A stretch of 64,000 nucleotides of DNA, from the NCBI GenBank assembly GCA_021234155.1, contig JAJEKV010000041.1:4516829-4580828 (forward strand), given 5' to 3'. The notes beneath the pieces are model-generated. The model had not been told where the DNA came from and made no database searches. It saw nothing but the letters and a program-made list of their open reading frames with translations. The stretch's first letter is position 1; the number at the start of each line of letters is the position of its first letter. A program made the translations under genes and the position numbers. The DNA is from Isoetes taiwanensis. Its lineage: Eukaryota > Streptophyta > Lycopodiopsida > Isoetales > Isoetaceae. Positions 10,456 to 22,630 of the stretch are shown in pieces.

Positions 10456-11419
10456 GCACCTAGTCAGTATAAAGTCAAATGCTCAATGGATCTGCAAATT
10501 GATTTGAAATCTATTGATTCTGCTCACACGATTCAAAGGGATATGAAAAAACAACCTGAGGTTAGAATTCTATATCATAATATTTCTGTATTGTTATATT
10601 GCGGATTATGCAATCTAACCAAAATAATACTTAACAGGTAGAAGAAACAAACAACAATAAGCTCAATCCATGCATTGCTTCAAGCCATACAAAGGAAGAT
10701 TCAAGGTACACATTCAAAATTTCAAGTATTAAGTATCTATCAACTAGAACACACCCAGGAATTGCATTACTTTGTTATAGTATGGAATTTCTATATAGAC
10801 AATGTAAAAAATCAAGACAATCATCAAATATGGTCGACTTGGAAGTACATGATAAGCAACATGAAACGATGAGCAAAAAAAGAGGGCGTCCCAGGTCAGT
10901 AAAAAGATTTCATTTCTAATGTAGGCCGCATTCATAATTTTAATTTGCTTTAGAATTGCAAGGCATCTTTTATGTACAGCAATGTCCTCTATTGTTCAGT
11001 TATAATCTTTGATTGAATTAGGTAATATATTTGTGTTAATAGATATTAAAACATCTTTCTTTTCATAGGCTGCCTCGGCCAAATTCTGAACATTTTAGTG
11101 ATGTTCAAATAGACAAAATCCTTCAACATCGTGAGAGCCAAAGAAACTATCACGCTCGAAAAAAAAAAAGGCCATTACACCTTCAATGCCTGACACACCA
11201 ATATCTGGTGAACCAAAAGATAGTGACATTTCATTATCTGATCAATCGAGCTCCACGGGGATTGTGATTGCAAATCAAATCCCCGCAGAGCAACAGATAA
11301 AATCTCCGAATTCCCTAGCACCAATAGCTCCAATGTCATCCATAGAACAAGAAATAAAAGTCCCAAATTTTTCAGCTCTCATCTCATCAAGTGCAGGTAA
11401 TCACTGGCAGAACAAAATC
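10456..11419 (+). CDS. Helitron Rep/helicase, N-terminal exons with AT-hook
   Basis: Three exons with canonical splice sites keep phase: 10456-10560 (35 codons), 10638-10894 and 11069-11419. The second junction reads through KKRGRPRLPRP, an AT-hook-like DNA-binding motif, and HRESQRNYHARKKK follows, resembling the basic start of plant Helitron proteins. An 11-A run at 11159-11169 is one base short of keeping the frame, so the copy is broken there or the run length varies. A Ser/Pro/Ile-rich linker then runs to the codon ATC at 11417, where the CACTA is inserted. The next codon of the gene is at 25068 in the same phase. Earlier exons may exist to the left. Confidence 0.65.
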
Positions 11420-12190
11420 CACTACCACCCCAAAACTGAGTCCACATGTTGTTTTTCAGTGTCTTTTTTGCAAAAAAACAACACCAAAAAACTACGTGTT
11501 GTTTTTTGTCCGGATTTGCTAGAAATGACGTGTAGTTTTTAGCAAAATTTTTATACATGTAGTTTTTGTTGCAAAAAGTCTACGCATAGAGTTTTGTCAA
11601 AATTATCTACACGTAGAAATTACATATGTTTCTACATGTTGTTTTTGTAGAGTAGCTGTAGTTTTCAGGTGTTGCTTTCCTGAAGAATATACATGTGGTT
11701 CTTAATAGAACCTAAAATACACATGTTGTTTTTAACTGTTATTTTGCAGAAAAAACAACACTAAAAAACTACGTATAGAATTTTGTCCGACTTTGCTAGA
11801 AACTACACGTAGTTTTCTAGTTTTTCTTTTTAACTATATTGTTTTCAAGTGTTGGGTTCTTGAAGAATATACATGTGGTTCTTAATAAAACCTAAAAATA
11901 CACATGTTGTTTTGAACTATTATTTTGCAGAAAAAACAACACTGAAAAACTATGTATAGAATTTTGTCCGACTTTGCTAGAAACTACACGTAGTTTTCTA
12001 GTTTTTTTTTTAACTATATTGTTTTCAAGTGTTGGTTTCCTTGAAAAATGATATGTGGTTTTAAGAAGAAAAATGTGATTTTCAATAATAGGTGTTGTTT
12101 GCGAGTATTGTTTTACATAAAATCCACATGTGGTTTTTAGAAAAAAAAAATATTTTCAAGTGTTGTTTTTTCAATAAAAGACGTCGTTAA
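11420..12190. repeat. CACTA left subterminal repeat array
   Basis: A series of imperfect repeats of about 15-18 bases with the core ACATGTGGTTTTTA or ACGTAGTTTTTAG, in more than ten copies and both orientations. There is also a larger direct duplication: about 11640-11830 and 11820-12010 share CTGAAGAATATACATGTGG-type blocks. In other CACTA elements such arrays are binding sites for the second transposase protein. Confidence 0.75.
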
Positions 12191-14203
12191 TAGAAGTTCA
12201 AATTGGAAGTTTTACAGCAAACGCACTATTACTTAATCTCAAACATTGAAATAAATCACAATCGATGGTTACTGTAGCAATGGGTGTAGCAATGGGAATA
12301 GACTAGAAAAACTCCAAGTTCAAATTGATGCTGTGAATCATGGACACACTATTACACGAATTCCCCCTGCGAATCAATCCGGATGCCCATCAGCTATGTG
12401 TCTTCAAGATCATCTGTGCTCTACTTATCTGCTTCTGGATCCGATCGTCGCGAGAGTCAGTCACCATGTTTCTATCAATAGTTTCAATTGGGGCACCCAT
12501 TGATTCGACCGACTGGTTCGGTTTCCATATAGGGGTATTGGCCGATCATTAATCGCTCCTGTTAACACCTGCATTAATACCTCGGCCTCCCTGATTTGCA
12601 AATAGAAACCTAAGGTTGCATTACGACAAAGGCAAGAAATGTAAGCAGAAGCAGATGAAATCGGATATCAGGAAAAGGGTTGCCAGGTGATTTGGTGATG
12701 CCGCCAACAGAGTGTTTCTTTGTTCTGTTTTATGGTGAAAATCTTCATCTCTTAAGAACCGTAGCCATGGCCATAACTTTCTTGAGCATCCTAGCCTTGC
12801 CAGAAAGCATAGCCATAGCAGAACGAAATGGGTCTAGATATGGCAGCTATAGCTTCAGGCGACCGAGCTATGGCGGAAAAGAGGCAGATGTCAAAGTTTT
12901 GTCTTGATTCACCATCTGCAGGGGTCCCGCTTTGCATCTCACAAATTACCCGTAGGGAGCCCATACATGCCATGCTTTTCTACGCCAGCGAGGATTATAT
13001 AAATTCGGCCCCTCGGGCAAACCATAAGACTCAAATGAGTATCCATAGTACGAGCAACTAACCCCTCGCATCTAATCTAAAACTTCAAGCAATTAAAATA
13101 TTACCCAACTCTTTTGCAAGAGCTCGAATTAGAGATAACAAGAATTAGATAGAGCATGATTACGTAACCTCTTTTTGTGAAATGCTAGGAACACAAAGAG
13201 ATCGCACTTGAATCAAACAAAAGAATTCCACGATCCATTCAAACGCCTTGTATTTCGCTTCTATGCATACCCGCCACATAGCTACTCCGACCATATAGTC
13301 AGAATCCGGTGCATATCCACAACTCCGTCACTACTCCACCGCCCTTGCTCTGTTGTAGACAAAAACTTACCCAAAAATGTTGCCGCCATAGCCACTCACG
13401 AAGACCAAGAATATGAAGGAAGAGAATCGAGAAACAGAAGGGAAAGAGGAGGGGAGAGAAGGCACAGAACATGGCGGCAAGGCAAAAACAAAATGGCGGG
13501 GATTTGGATCTTGCCCCCTATTCTCGGCCGTGCAAAATCAAAATGGTGGGGATCACGATTTGCCCCTTTAATCTCAGCCGTTACTTTCAGAGCCAATAAG
13601 GTGAAAGGACGAGGATCTCAATCTGAGCCATTTATCCCATATTCACCTCAGCCGTTGAATACAATATTGCTTTATCACAAGTGAAAATTATTATTTTCAA
13701 TTCCTCACCATATATTTTATTTATCTGCTCTTTTTTACTCAATATATACTGATAGGCTTTGAAATATTGGCAATGCTTTGTTGTTGCGACATCATCATCT
13801 ATCTAAAGCCTATAGGTCATTAGCAAGGTCTATCTAAAGACCCCAACCATAAGGTCGAATGACCCACCCAACTGGGAAAGATGTCGCCCTTTGTTTGCAG
13901 TTACCGGAGATAGACATGATTAGAAGGGATGCAGGGAGATAGAAGCGACCCAAAACAACACAATGCGGGGATCAATCTTGGATGTTAATAGCGGTCGTTA
14001 AACTAAGGCCAAATGGATCGTAAGACTTGGGCCACAATCTCAGCCACTCATCTCGGTCGTTGGAAGCGATACACATGACAAAGCTCTATAGGTTTTTCGC
14101 TCTAAATCATATTGTATAAATATCGAGCGCCGTATATATAAGCCACCATCACGTCATCCAATGCCCCCATCCCATGATGCCCCTTTTTTCTGTAAGAAAT
14201 ATT
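12191..14203. other. CACTA interior, no gene recognised
   Basis: Mixed sequence. An open frame at 13208-13684 lacks protein-like character and I do not call it. Parts around 13.4-13.6 kb are GC-richer and may be captured host sequence, but nothing is identifiable. Confidence 0.35.
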
Positions 14204-15022
14204 TGTTAGATCACATTAGAATGTACTTGAACCACACAACTGTGTAGACAGACTAGTTCATATTTCTTTCATTCATATGCTTGAACTTTAATCATGCAAT
14301 ATGATTTTCATAAACAAGGTTTTATCCTTCAAGTTCAACATGTAACATCTCTCATTCTATTTGCTCAACATTAGCATTTGCATAAATGTTCAAGCAACAT
14401 CAATGACCTTAGTATTCAAACCATTTAACCATTAGAACAAAGGAAACATTACTGTAGCAATATTGTAATGATCGAATTTCACTGTCTTACAAATCAATGA
14501 ATTTTCTTCCCTTCTTAATACCACAAACATGCATTTTCCGTTGATCACAACTTCATAAATCACTGACCACCTAATTCTGTACATCTTAGTTTATTTAATC
14601 ATCCTCGGTTCCGGCGGTCAAGCCTCACCGATCTGCCGAAGATTTCCCTGCCTTTGTTTCATTGGACCGAGTTCATAACCAACTCGGTTTCATCTCATTG
14701 GACCGAGAACAAACAATATCCCATATTTACACTTAGGTCAACGTCAACCATGTAACCATTGAACCTAATAGGATATCTTTAAATTATTTACATGAAGCCA
14801 TGATCATACTTGAATGCCCTAGTGCCCAGTGTGCACTTCTTGCTTCAATGCCTTGTATGATCTCATATTGTGTTGTAGCTTAGATCAACTTACCTTTGTA
14901 TAAGCAGTGCATGATGAGTTCCCCTTTAGCAGATCTTTCTCTTGTATCTTTCATCTGTTTGCTTATGTCACTCAATCTTCACAATTACCATAACACATGT
15001 GATTATGATATGAAATCTAACA
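14204..15022. mobile_element. Possible solo LTR (Ty1/copia-like), fossil
   Basis: An 819-bp interval begins TGTTAGAT and ends ATCTAACA, the TG...CA ends with short inverted repeat expected of an LTR. There is no matching second copy, no clear 5-bp duplication and no tRNA-Met-type primer site next to it. It lies inside the CACTA, so it is younger than that insertion or was carried with it. Tentative. Confidence 0.3.
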
Positions 15023-15814
15023 TTTTCCATGGAGCATCAACCCATGCCCCAATCCCGACAGGCAAAAACTCGAAACGAAACATAAAGATTCCAACTGAAT
15101 AGTAAGAAGACTAACACCCTGTTTTGTTATGTCTCTAAGGAAAATCTGGAAGTGCGTTTATTGAAGCTTCAATGTCATAGCCATAAGGAACTAAAATGCA
15201 GGGCCAGAAGAAGACTGCACTTGGGAAAGTCAACCAATCCATCTGAATCCCAGAGCGACCAAATGGCCCAAACAATAAGTATGATGTTCAAGCAAGATAC
15301 CATTCTTTTCTACTATGAATTCATGTGTTGGTGATGGCAAGCACACAACAGCATGTTGGCAATCCCGGATCTCACAATTGGCTGTTTAAATCTTCCTCAA
15401 TGTCACAATATATAGACCGCTTAACAAATCGCCATGGATGCACCTACATGTTTATATGGTGTCTGTCCTGTTATACGCCAATGTCGTTTTGATAATTACG
15501 CATATCCAATCTCCTAATTAGCTTATTGTAGAAACTAGAAGCGTAACATTGCCTATTTCGCACAGCAAGAGACTTGTAGTTCTGTTCTGTCAATGTAGGT
15601 TCAATCAAACAAATGCAAGCCAGGTCTACATTGTGCTTTTCTGAACTACTTGAACACGACAAACATCTTTATGTGCCTTCATTATCAAATTTGAAGATTG
15701 AAAGCACATTGTTGAAATTATTTAATGTTCATATTCCATTTTAGAAAAAGCAATTGCTAAAAACTTACTCAGTATAGGTTCTAAGTAGTTTTCAATGTGA
15801 ACGGTATGAGGACG
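15023..15814. other. CACTA interior, nothing recognised
   Basis: Only short random-looking frames; ends at a 21-base T run preceding the tandem duplication. Confidence 0.35.
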
Positions 15815-15835
15815 ATTTTTTTTTTTTTTTTTTTT

Positions 15836-17986
15836 ACAAGACAAACATGTGGCTAATGGGGTTTACCACTACTGACTGACCTAATGAACTACCTTTGTAA
15901 CATGCTAGCTACTCTTACACTGACTATTAACATACCTTATATGGTGTATTATCAAGAACACGTACTTAATAAAATAAACATGAAAAGTCAATAGTGTACC
16001 ATTGAACTATATTTATACAAGGATAATATGAGTTTCATAAAACGGCTAAGGGCAATGTTGATTATTAAGCCGATGCTGGCACTATGAAAATGATAGGAAG
16101 ATTTGCATATGATGATATGGCACTGTGCCAAATATTTGGAGCAGGAGATCTTCAGTCTCACCTAACTTGCATTAACTGATATACGTGTAAAACACTAGGG
16201 ATTATAGGTCCAGTGAAAATATCAATATGAATCCAGCATATTCTAAGACCAATACACGCTTTGGATGTCAGAGTAAACAGATAGTCTTTAATTTTGGGGT
16301 TTTTTCCCCCCACCAAAACTATGGAGTGGGAATACGATTCCGATGGCAGACCTAATAGTGGTAATGAAGAACAACTAAATGAAATCATCCTGGAAAAAGA
16401 AGTGCAGAGCTATTTGAGCGTCAACGATAAGGCCGCTGGGCTTGCTTATGATCATATAGATATGGTTAACCCAAAACGTGGAACAAGTGAAAGTGCAGCA
16501 GGCAAAAGTAACAAGAAAAGCTATACTGGCGATTCCGGCAGGGATTGTTATACTGCAATGGATCATAACTCATCTATTCCTGAAACACAACTGGATGAGG
16601 AGTATTGCTCAGACCAGGAAGACTATCAGGTATTTCGAACTGGAACCAAAAGTCCTACATTATATTCACAGTTAGATGATACGAACGCGGATGGAAAAAC
16701 CTAATAGCAAGGCTGATAGTTGTGTTTCTAGGTTTTTACAAAATATAAAACGGTAAGACAAGCTTGTTTCTAACATATCATTAACCGTATCTCTAGTTAG
16801 GTGACCATATTATTACTTATGATTGACAATATAAACTGCTAGTAACAGATAATTTCTGATAAGCTTCGATTTCGTATACATGGATGACCTTAGCACTAAT
16901 AGCAGGACTTGTTTAAAAATGTTATGGTTTAATGAAAAACAGGTTCAGCATTACTACATTAACAGTATTCTCTCTAATGTTTTGAAAAATCTAAGCAAGT
17001 AGTATTATTGTTTGTTGAATACCAGGCTTAAGTTATATATCTGATACATTTGAGTGACAGATGCGGATAAGCATTTAGTGACCACAGCATAAGAATGGGT
17101 GCACCCTAAGACTGGATCTTCAGTTTAAAGTCTATTAGAATACAAATCATTCTACGGAATGAATACTAACAATGATGTATCTGGACAGTAAAATAAAAAT
17201 GATTTTCCATCTTTAGCATAGATTGAATCCTCTGTTCCTTTTAAAACATAAGGCTAAGAAGGTGCAATGAGTGACCGGTGATAAACCGAGAGACTCTATG
17301 TACCTTCTGGCCCTGGATTTGTTACCATTTTTATGCTAACAAATTCTTGGTTGGCTGCAGGTACGAACGTCTCTCTTCTCATTGCTCTTTTTAGTCAAAT
17401 GTTCGAATGGGACTTTGGGGGAAATGTGCTACAATACAAAACTTTGAAGATCAATTTTGAAAGGACGCCTAATGGTTTATACAATCTGCTGATATATTAG
17501 CATGCTGACTGTTATAAAGTTTTGTTGAACCAATACTGGTATGAAATTTATACATTAAAATTTTGGCTGCTTAAGACATAATCATACGAGGTATATCACT
17601 CTCCAATTTGCAGTATATTGTAAACACGTGCTGTTCTTCATTAGCTACAGACTGATTTTTGAATCTATGAGTTAGTTGCATCATATTTGACAGCCCAAAT
17701 AACTAGCTGGTCTAAATATAACTGAGTTTAAATGTATATCTGGTAGCAAAAGATTATGAGGTGTCAAATAATAGATGTATGCAGTAACATGGTGTATCCA
17801 GTTTAAGTCAATGTTGTTAAGAAATTGTAAATGTTCCAGTTAAGGAATTGTTAAAAACACAGATCAAAGCATTAAGTACCAGACTGGCAAAGCCAAATGC
17901 TAGGCCTGGATTGATAAGACTGCCTAGGGATTGACCGAAGCAGATGCAATTCTAGGATTACTTAGTTTTGGCCGGGTTTTTTTTAG
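15836..17986 (+). repeat. 2.15-kb direct duplication, copy 1
   Basis: Nearly identical to 18596-20717 apart from scattered substitutions and small indels (for example about 30 bases around the ATG at 16321). It starts ACAAGACAAACATGTGGC after a long T run and ends CTTAGTTTTGG...TTTTTAG. The two copies are separated by about 610 bp of unrelated sequence containing an exon-like piece. T-rich runs at the borders hint at retroposition or slippage-mediated duplication. Confidence 0.9.
16321..16704 (+). CDS. Acidic hypothetical protein, duplicated ORF copy 1
   Basis: ATG 16321 opens 127 codons. The product is acidic and Ser/Asn/Asp-rich (MEWEYDSDGRPNSGNEEQ, then LDEEYCSDQEDYQVF) with no recognised domain. 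The same frame is open in copy 2 with only about five amino-acid differences, two of them conservative, and no stop. This suggests a genuine exon rather than chance. It may be a captured host exon or an accessory CACTA gene. A GT-AG gene model is possible with the exon at 18107-18202. Confidence 0.4.
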   Translation: MEWEYDSDGRPNSGNEEQLNEIILEKEVQSYLSVNDKAAGLAYDHIDMVNPKRGTSESAAGKSNKKSYTGDSGRDCYTAMDHNSSIPETQLDEEYCSDQEDYQVFRTGTKSPTLYSQLDDTNADGKT

Positions 17987-18106
17987 ACATTTCAATTCAC
18001 TAGTTTAACTGGTGTTGCTTATGTCTTTGGTACACATTAGTGTATATTTGGCAAACTTTTCTATAATTAGTATCTCTTTAACTCATCGTTTTTACTGTAT
18101 GTACAG

Positions 18107-18202
18107 AAACAATATGATGAGGCAGAATTTGAGGTCGTACCTCCCACATGGAGCGATGAACTATTAGCCCTCGGATATGAACTACTAGCTTCAACTAGTA
18201 TG
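18107..18202 (+). CDS. Exon-like 32-codon piece
   Basis: Bounded by a good acceptor (TGTATGTACAG) and donor (ATG/GTATGTC), exactly 96 bases and phase 0, encoding KQYDEAEFEVVPPTWSDELL and more. It lies between the two large duplicates and is present once. It looks like an exon of a captured or resident plant gene; family not recognised. Confidence 0.35.
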
Positions 18203-18486
18203 GTATGTCACTATGATTATTCCCCTTCATTTTGCAATAAAGGCATGATATTATGTTTACAATATGGGGAAATCCTGTATGGACTGAAAAGTCAAGACTC
18301 TAAAACATGGTGCAGTGCACCAAATATGCCACTTGGCCCAGTAGCAATGGCTGCTATTTTTTTATTAGAAGAACAAGTCCACTACGTAGCCCTCAATTAT
18401 GCCAATTGGCATTGCTGCACCTTGCCACTTGGCCCTGCAGCTCAGACGTATATTTCAATAGTAAAAATGGGTTGATTTAAAATATA

Positions 18487-18530
18487 AGGATGGGTTGGCC
18501 TTACTGCAAAGTAAGGGCCAACCCACCCTT
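18487..18530. repeat. About 20-bp stem hairpin
   Basis: GGGTTGGCCTTACT and AGTAAGGGCCAACCC flank a four-base loop (GCAA), with further imperfect pairing outward. It sits in the spacer between the duplicated 2.1-kb units. Confidence 0.6.
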
Positions 18531-18595
18531 ACTGTTGCAGTGTGTAAATAGATAGGCCAGCCCTACCTTACGGTAGGAGGGAGGATTTTTTTTAT

Positions 18596-20717
18596 ACAAG
18601 ACAAACATGTGGCTAATGGGGTTTACCACTACTGACTGACCTAATGAACTACCTTTGTAACATGCTAGCTACTCTTACACTGACTATTAACATACCTTAT
18701 ATGGTGTATTATCAAGAACACGTACTTAATAAAATAAACATGAAAAGTCAATAGTGTACCATTGAACTATATTTATACAAGGATAATATGAGTTTCATAA
18801 AACGGCTAAGGGCAATGTTGATTATTAAGCCGATGCTGGCACTATGAAAATGATAGGAAGATTTGCATATGATGATATGGCACTGTGCCAAATATTTGGA
18901 GCAGGAGATCTTCAGTCTCACCTAACTTGCATTAACTGATATACGTGTAAAACACTAGGGGTTATAGGTCCAGTGAAAATATCAATATGAATCCAGCATA
19001 TTCTAAGACCAATACACGCTTTGGATGTCAGAGTAAACAGATAGTCTTTAATTTGGGGAATACGATTCCGATGGCAGACCTAATAGTGGTAATGAAGAAC
19101 AGCAAAATGAAATCATCCTGGAAAAAGAAGTGCAGAGCTATTTGAGCGTCAATGATAAGGCCGCTGGGCTTGCTTATGATCATATAGATATGGTTAATCC
19201 AAAACGTGGAGCAAGTGAAGATGCAGCAGGCAAAAGTAACAAGAAAAGCTATACTGGCGATTCCGGCAGGGATTGTGATACTGCAATGGATCATAACTCA
19301 TCTGTTCCTGAAACACAACTGGATGAGGAGTATTGCTCAGACCAGGAAGACTATCAGGTATTTCGAACTGGAACCAAAAGTCCTACATTATATTCACAGT
19401 TAGATGATACGAACGCGGATGGAAAAACCTAATAGCAAGGCTGATAGTTGTGTTTCTAGGTTTTTACAAAATATAAGACGGTAAGACAAGCTTGTTTCTT
19501 ACATATCATTAACCGTATCTCTAGTTAGATGACCATATGATTACTTATGATTGACAATGTAAACTGCTAGTAACAGATAATTTCTGATAAGCTTCGATTT
19601 CGTATACATCGAGGACCTTAGCACTAACAGCAGGACTTGTTTAAAAAGGTTATGGTATAATGAAAAACAGGTGCAGCATTACTACATTAACAGTATTCTC
19701 TCTAATGTTTTGAAAAATCTAAGCTAGTATTATGGTTCGTTGAATACCAGGCTTAAGTTATATATCTGATACATTTGAGTGACAGATGCGGATAAGCATT
19801 TAGTGACCACAGCATAAGAATGGGTGCACCCTAAGACTGGATCTTCTGTTTAAAGTCTATTAAAATACAAATCATTCTATGGAATGAATACTAACAATGA
19901 GGTATCTGGACAGTAAAATAAAAATGATTCTCCATCTTTAGCATAGATTGAATCCTCTGTTCCTTTTAAAACATAAGGCTAAGAAGGTGCAATGAGTGAC
20001 CGGTGATAAACCGAGAGACTCTATGTACCTTCTGGCCCTGGATTTGTTACCATTTTCATGCTAACAAATTCTTGGTTGGCTGCAGGTACGAACGTCTCTC
20101 TTCTCATTGCTCTTTTTAGTCAAATGTTCGAATGGGACTTTGGGGGAAATGTGCTACAATACAAAACTTTGAAGATCAATTTTGAAAGGACGCCTAATGG
20201 GTTATACAATCTGCTGATATATTAGCATGCTTGGACCGTATAAAAGTTTTGTTGAACCAATACTGGTATGAAATTTATACATTAAAATTTTGGCTGCTTA
20301 AGACATAATCATACGAGGTATATCACTCTCCAATTTGCAGTATATTGTAAACAAGTGCTGTTCTTCATTAGCTACAGACTGATTTTTGAATCTATGAGTT
20401 AGTTGCATCATATTTGACAGCCCAAATAACTAGCTGGTCTAAATATATTTGAGTTTAAATGTATATCTGGTAGCAAAAGATTATGAGGTGTCAAATAATA
20501 GATGTATGCAGTAACATGGTGTATCCAGTTTAAGTCAATGTTGTTAAGAAATTGTCAATGTTCCAGTTAAGGAATTGTTAAAAACACAGATCAAAGCATT
20601 AAGTACCAGACTGGCAAAGCCAAATGCTAGGCCTGGATTGATAAGACTGCCTAGGGATTGACCGAAGCAGATGCAATTCTAGGATTACTTAGTTTTGGTC
20701 GGGTTTTTTTTTTTTAG
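18596..20717 (+). repeat. 2.1-kb direct duplication, copy 2
   Basis: Second copy of the unit at 15836-17986, preceded by GGAGGATTTTTTTTAT and ending at a T run. It lacks the short G/C-rich insert that provides the first ATG in copy 1. The high identity shows that the duplication is recent compared with the decay of the surrounding transposons. Confidence 0.9.
19061..19432 (+). CDS. Acidic hypothetical ORF, duplicated copy 2
   Basis: Counterpart of 16321-16704. The first ATG region is missing, so the frame enters at GEYDSDGRPNSGNEEQ and runs to the same stop. Substitutions relative to copy 1 include Leu to Gln, Thr to Ala, Ser to Asp, Tyr to Asp and Ile to Val. If coding, it must start inside or be spliced from an upstream exon. 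Confidence 0.35.
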   Translation, partial: YDSDGRPNSGNEEQQNEIILEKEVQSYLSVNDKAAGLAYDHIDMVNPKRGASEDAAGKSNKKSYTGDSGRDCDTAMDHNSSVPETQLDEEYCSDQEDYQVFRTGTKSPTLYSQLDDTNADGKT

Positions 20718-20729
20718 AGATAAATACCA

Positions 20730-21330
20730 TTACCAATCAGAGAAATAAGTACAAAAAGGTGAGGGATAGGTTTAAAACGCAAAGGGAGAAAATGTCGCTC
20801 TATGCAAAGCTACATGTTCATCTCAGATAATCATTTAGTATAACGCGCTTTAACTCATCCATGACTGCTGAGGTTCGCTTCTTCCTGGCTGCCTTCTTAA
20901 GTGTAACACTTTTCCAACCATCACCATGCTCCGTAGCAATGTTAGAATTCTGTAGAGGTGGAGCCAAAATAGCTCCCATTACATCTGGATTAATTATCAC
21001 TTCCCGTGGCCTTGCCACAACCACCTCCTAGGCCAATTTACTACGAACGTGTTGAACATGAGCTAGTTTGGCGTTTCTTGGAGAAGGGGTGGTCTTCTGC
21101 CCACGAAACTTGGTCCCCAGGGTAATGTCGACGTTTTGAGTCCATTGGCCGAGCCAGTTCAAAGCTCCGAAGTGGGAGAGTTGTCCGTCCGTGGCCAGGG
21201 GCCTTCGGGAGAGGACCTTTGGGGCGAACTGCTTCCAGAAGGTTTTAAGGGTCTGTCTACTGGCGTCAATGCCCTCCCTCTACGGGATGACATTGTGCAA
21301 GATCCTGGTCGAATTTGACTAGGATATGGC
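20730..21330 (-). pseudogene. LINE ORF1 fragment
   Basis: Minus-strand pieces encode GDGWKSVTLKKAARKK, matching GWTKVSLKKAARNK in ORF1 of the full-length LINE at 47.6-53.4 kb. Upstream is a second motif, TKFRGQKTTPSPRNAKLAHV, shared with the copy at 22376-22560. It is interrupted by stops and has no RT attached. This is the gag-like ORF1 tail of a related LINE. Confidence 0.6.
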
Positions 21331-21900
21331 CTCTGAAACGTAAACCCTGTGTGTTGCTAGATTATTGTAGGGTTTACGTTATGGAGGTCGAGTTTTGGTC
21401 GTTTGCACTTGGGACATGGTCGAGAAGTTGCAGTTGAAGATGCGAAGCAATAAGAACTGACAAAATGGGGTTTGGATTTATCCTCCTCCCAGTGTGGCAA
21501 TTAGAAGTCAAGAGCACCTTTTGCAGTAGCAAGACTGTTTGGGATCGTTCGGGATGGCCTATAGATCCAAACTCTGTTATTTCGGTTGCCATAGCTCTGC
21601 ATGCATATTAAAAAATGGTGCGCCTAGTTATCTATAAAAGCAATCACGTTTCAGCCTCTGAAACGTAAACCCTGTGTGTTGCTAGGTTATTGTAGGGTTT
21701 ATGTTAAGGAGGTCGAGTTTTGGTCGTTTGCACTTGGAACATGGTCGAGAGGTTACAGTTGAAGCTGTAAAGTAATAGGAACTGACAGAATGGGGTTTGG
21801 ATCTATCCTCCTCCCAGTGTGGCAATAAGAAGTCAAGAGCGCCTTTTGCAGTAGCAAGATTGTTTGGGATCGTTCGGGATGGCCGATAGATCCAAAGATA
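21330..21900. repeat. About 245-bp direct duplication, 325-bp period
   Basis: CCTCTGAAACGTAAACCCTG starts units at 21330 and 21655. Both run through ATGGGGTTTGGAT and end near GATAGATCCAAA. A related, more diverged stretch occurs at 41200-41310. Probably part of the same LINE-ORF1-associated repeat family. Confidence 0.75.
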
Positions 21901-22364
21901 AACATCTGTGCAGAAAATGTCACCATCCCAACATTGTGTAAATTAAGTGAATCCCTGTTTATTTTTCTCCTTCTGACCAAGAACATCTCCTGATCTTGGA
22001 AGAGTAATAGTTTGCACAGAGCCGACAACATCTAACTCTCCCTTATGGGTGGTTAAAGAATAGTATATATGATCAGTTTGATCTTGAGCATAGTTAAACT
22101 CTTGACATCCACTTTATGGTCTGATACAGGTTATATAATTTTAGAGTTTGAAGGTCTACTCATCATAATCCATAAGGATCCATATTGCAAGGTAAGGGAA
22201 AGCCGCGACTTTTTCTTGAGCTTTGTCTCCACAAATTTAAAAACCAAGGTTACTATACCAATGGGAGACTTGACATGAGTTTTATGAACATGTACACCAT
22301 ACGCGCTATTTTAGTTTGTTGTTGGACAACCAAAAAAATTCTGCATTCTACATGGCAGTATTTC

Positions 22365-22560
22365 GCAACCACCCCTTAGGCCAATCGACTACGAATGAGT
22401 TGGACATGAGCTACTTTGGCGCTTCTTGGAGAAGGGGTGGTCTTCTGCCCACGAAATTTGGTCATCAGGGTAACGTCGATGTTCTGAGTCCATTGGCAGA
22501 GGCAATTTATAGTTCCAGACTGGGAGAGTTGCTCGTTTGTGACTAGGGGTTGCTCGTCCA
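22365..22560 (-). pseudogene. Second LINE ORF1-type fragment
   Basis: Closely similar to 21020-21180: TTGGAGAAGGGGTGGTCTTC and the minus-strand peptide TKFRGQKTTPSPRSAKVAHV. Short and stop-bounded. Confidence 0.5.
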
Positions 22561-22630
22561 TGCTAGATAGTCAATGATGAATAATGTAGGGGTCAAAATT
22601 GCATGTGTTCAAGACAGTAACAACCTTAAT

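Noticed and set aside
13208-13684. 158-codon ORF in the CACTA interior
   Set aside because: Composition is irregular, with no domain and no splice or homology support.
19028-19294. Minus-strand hydrophobic ORF in the duplicated unit
   Set aside because: Shadow of the acidic plus-strand ORF, repeated at 16375-16566 for the same reason.
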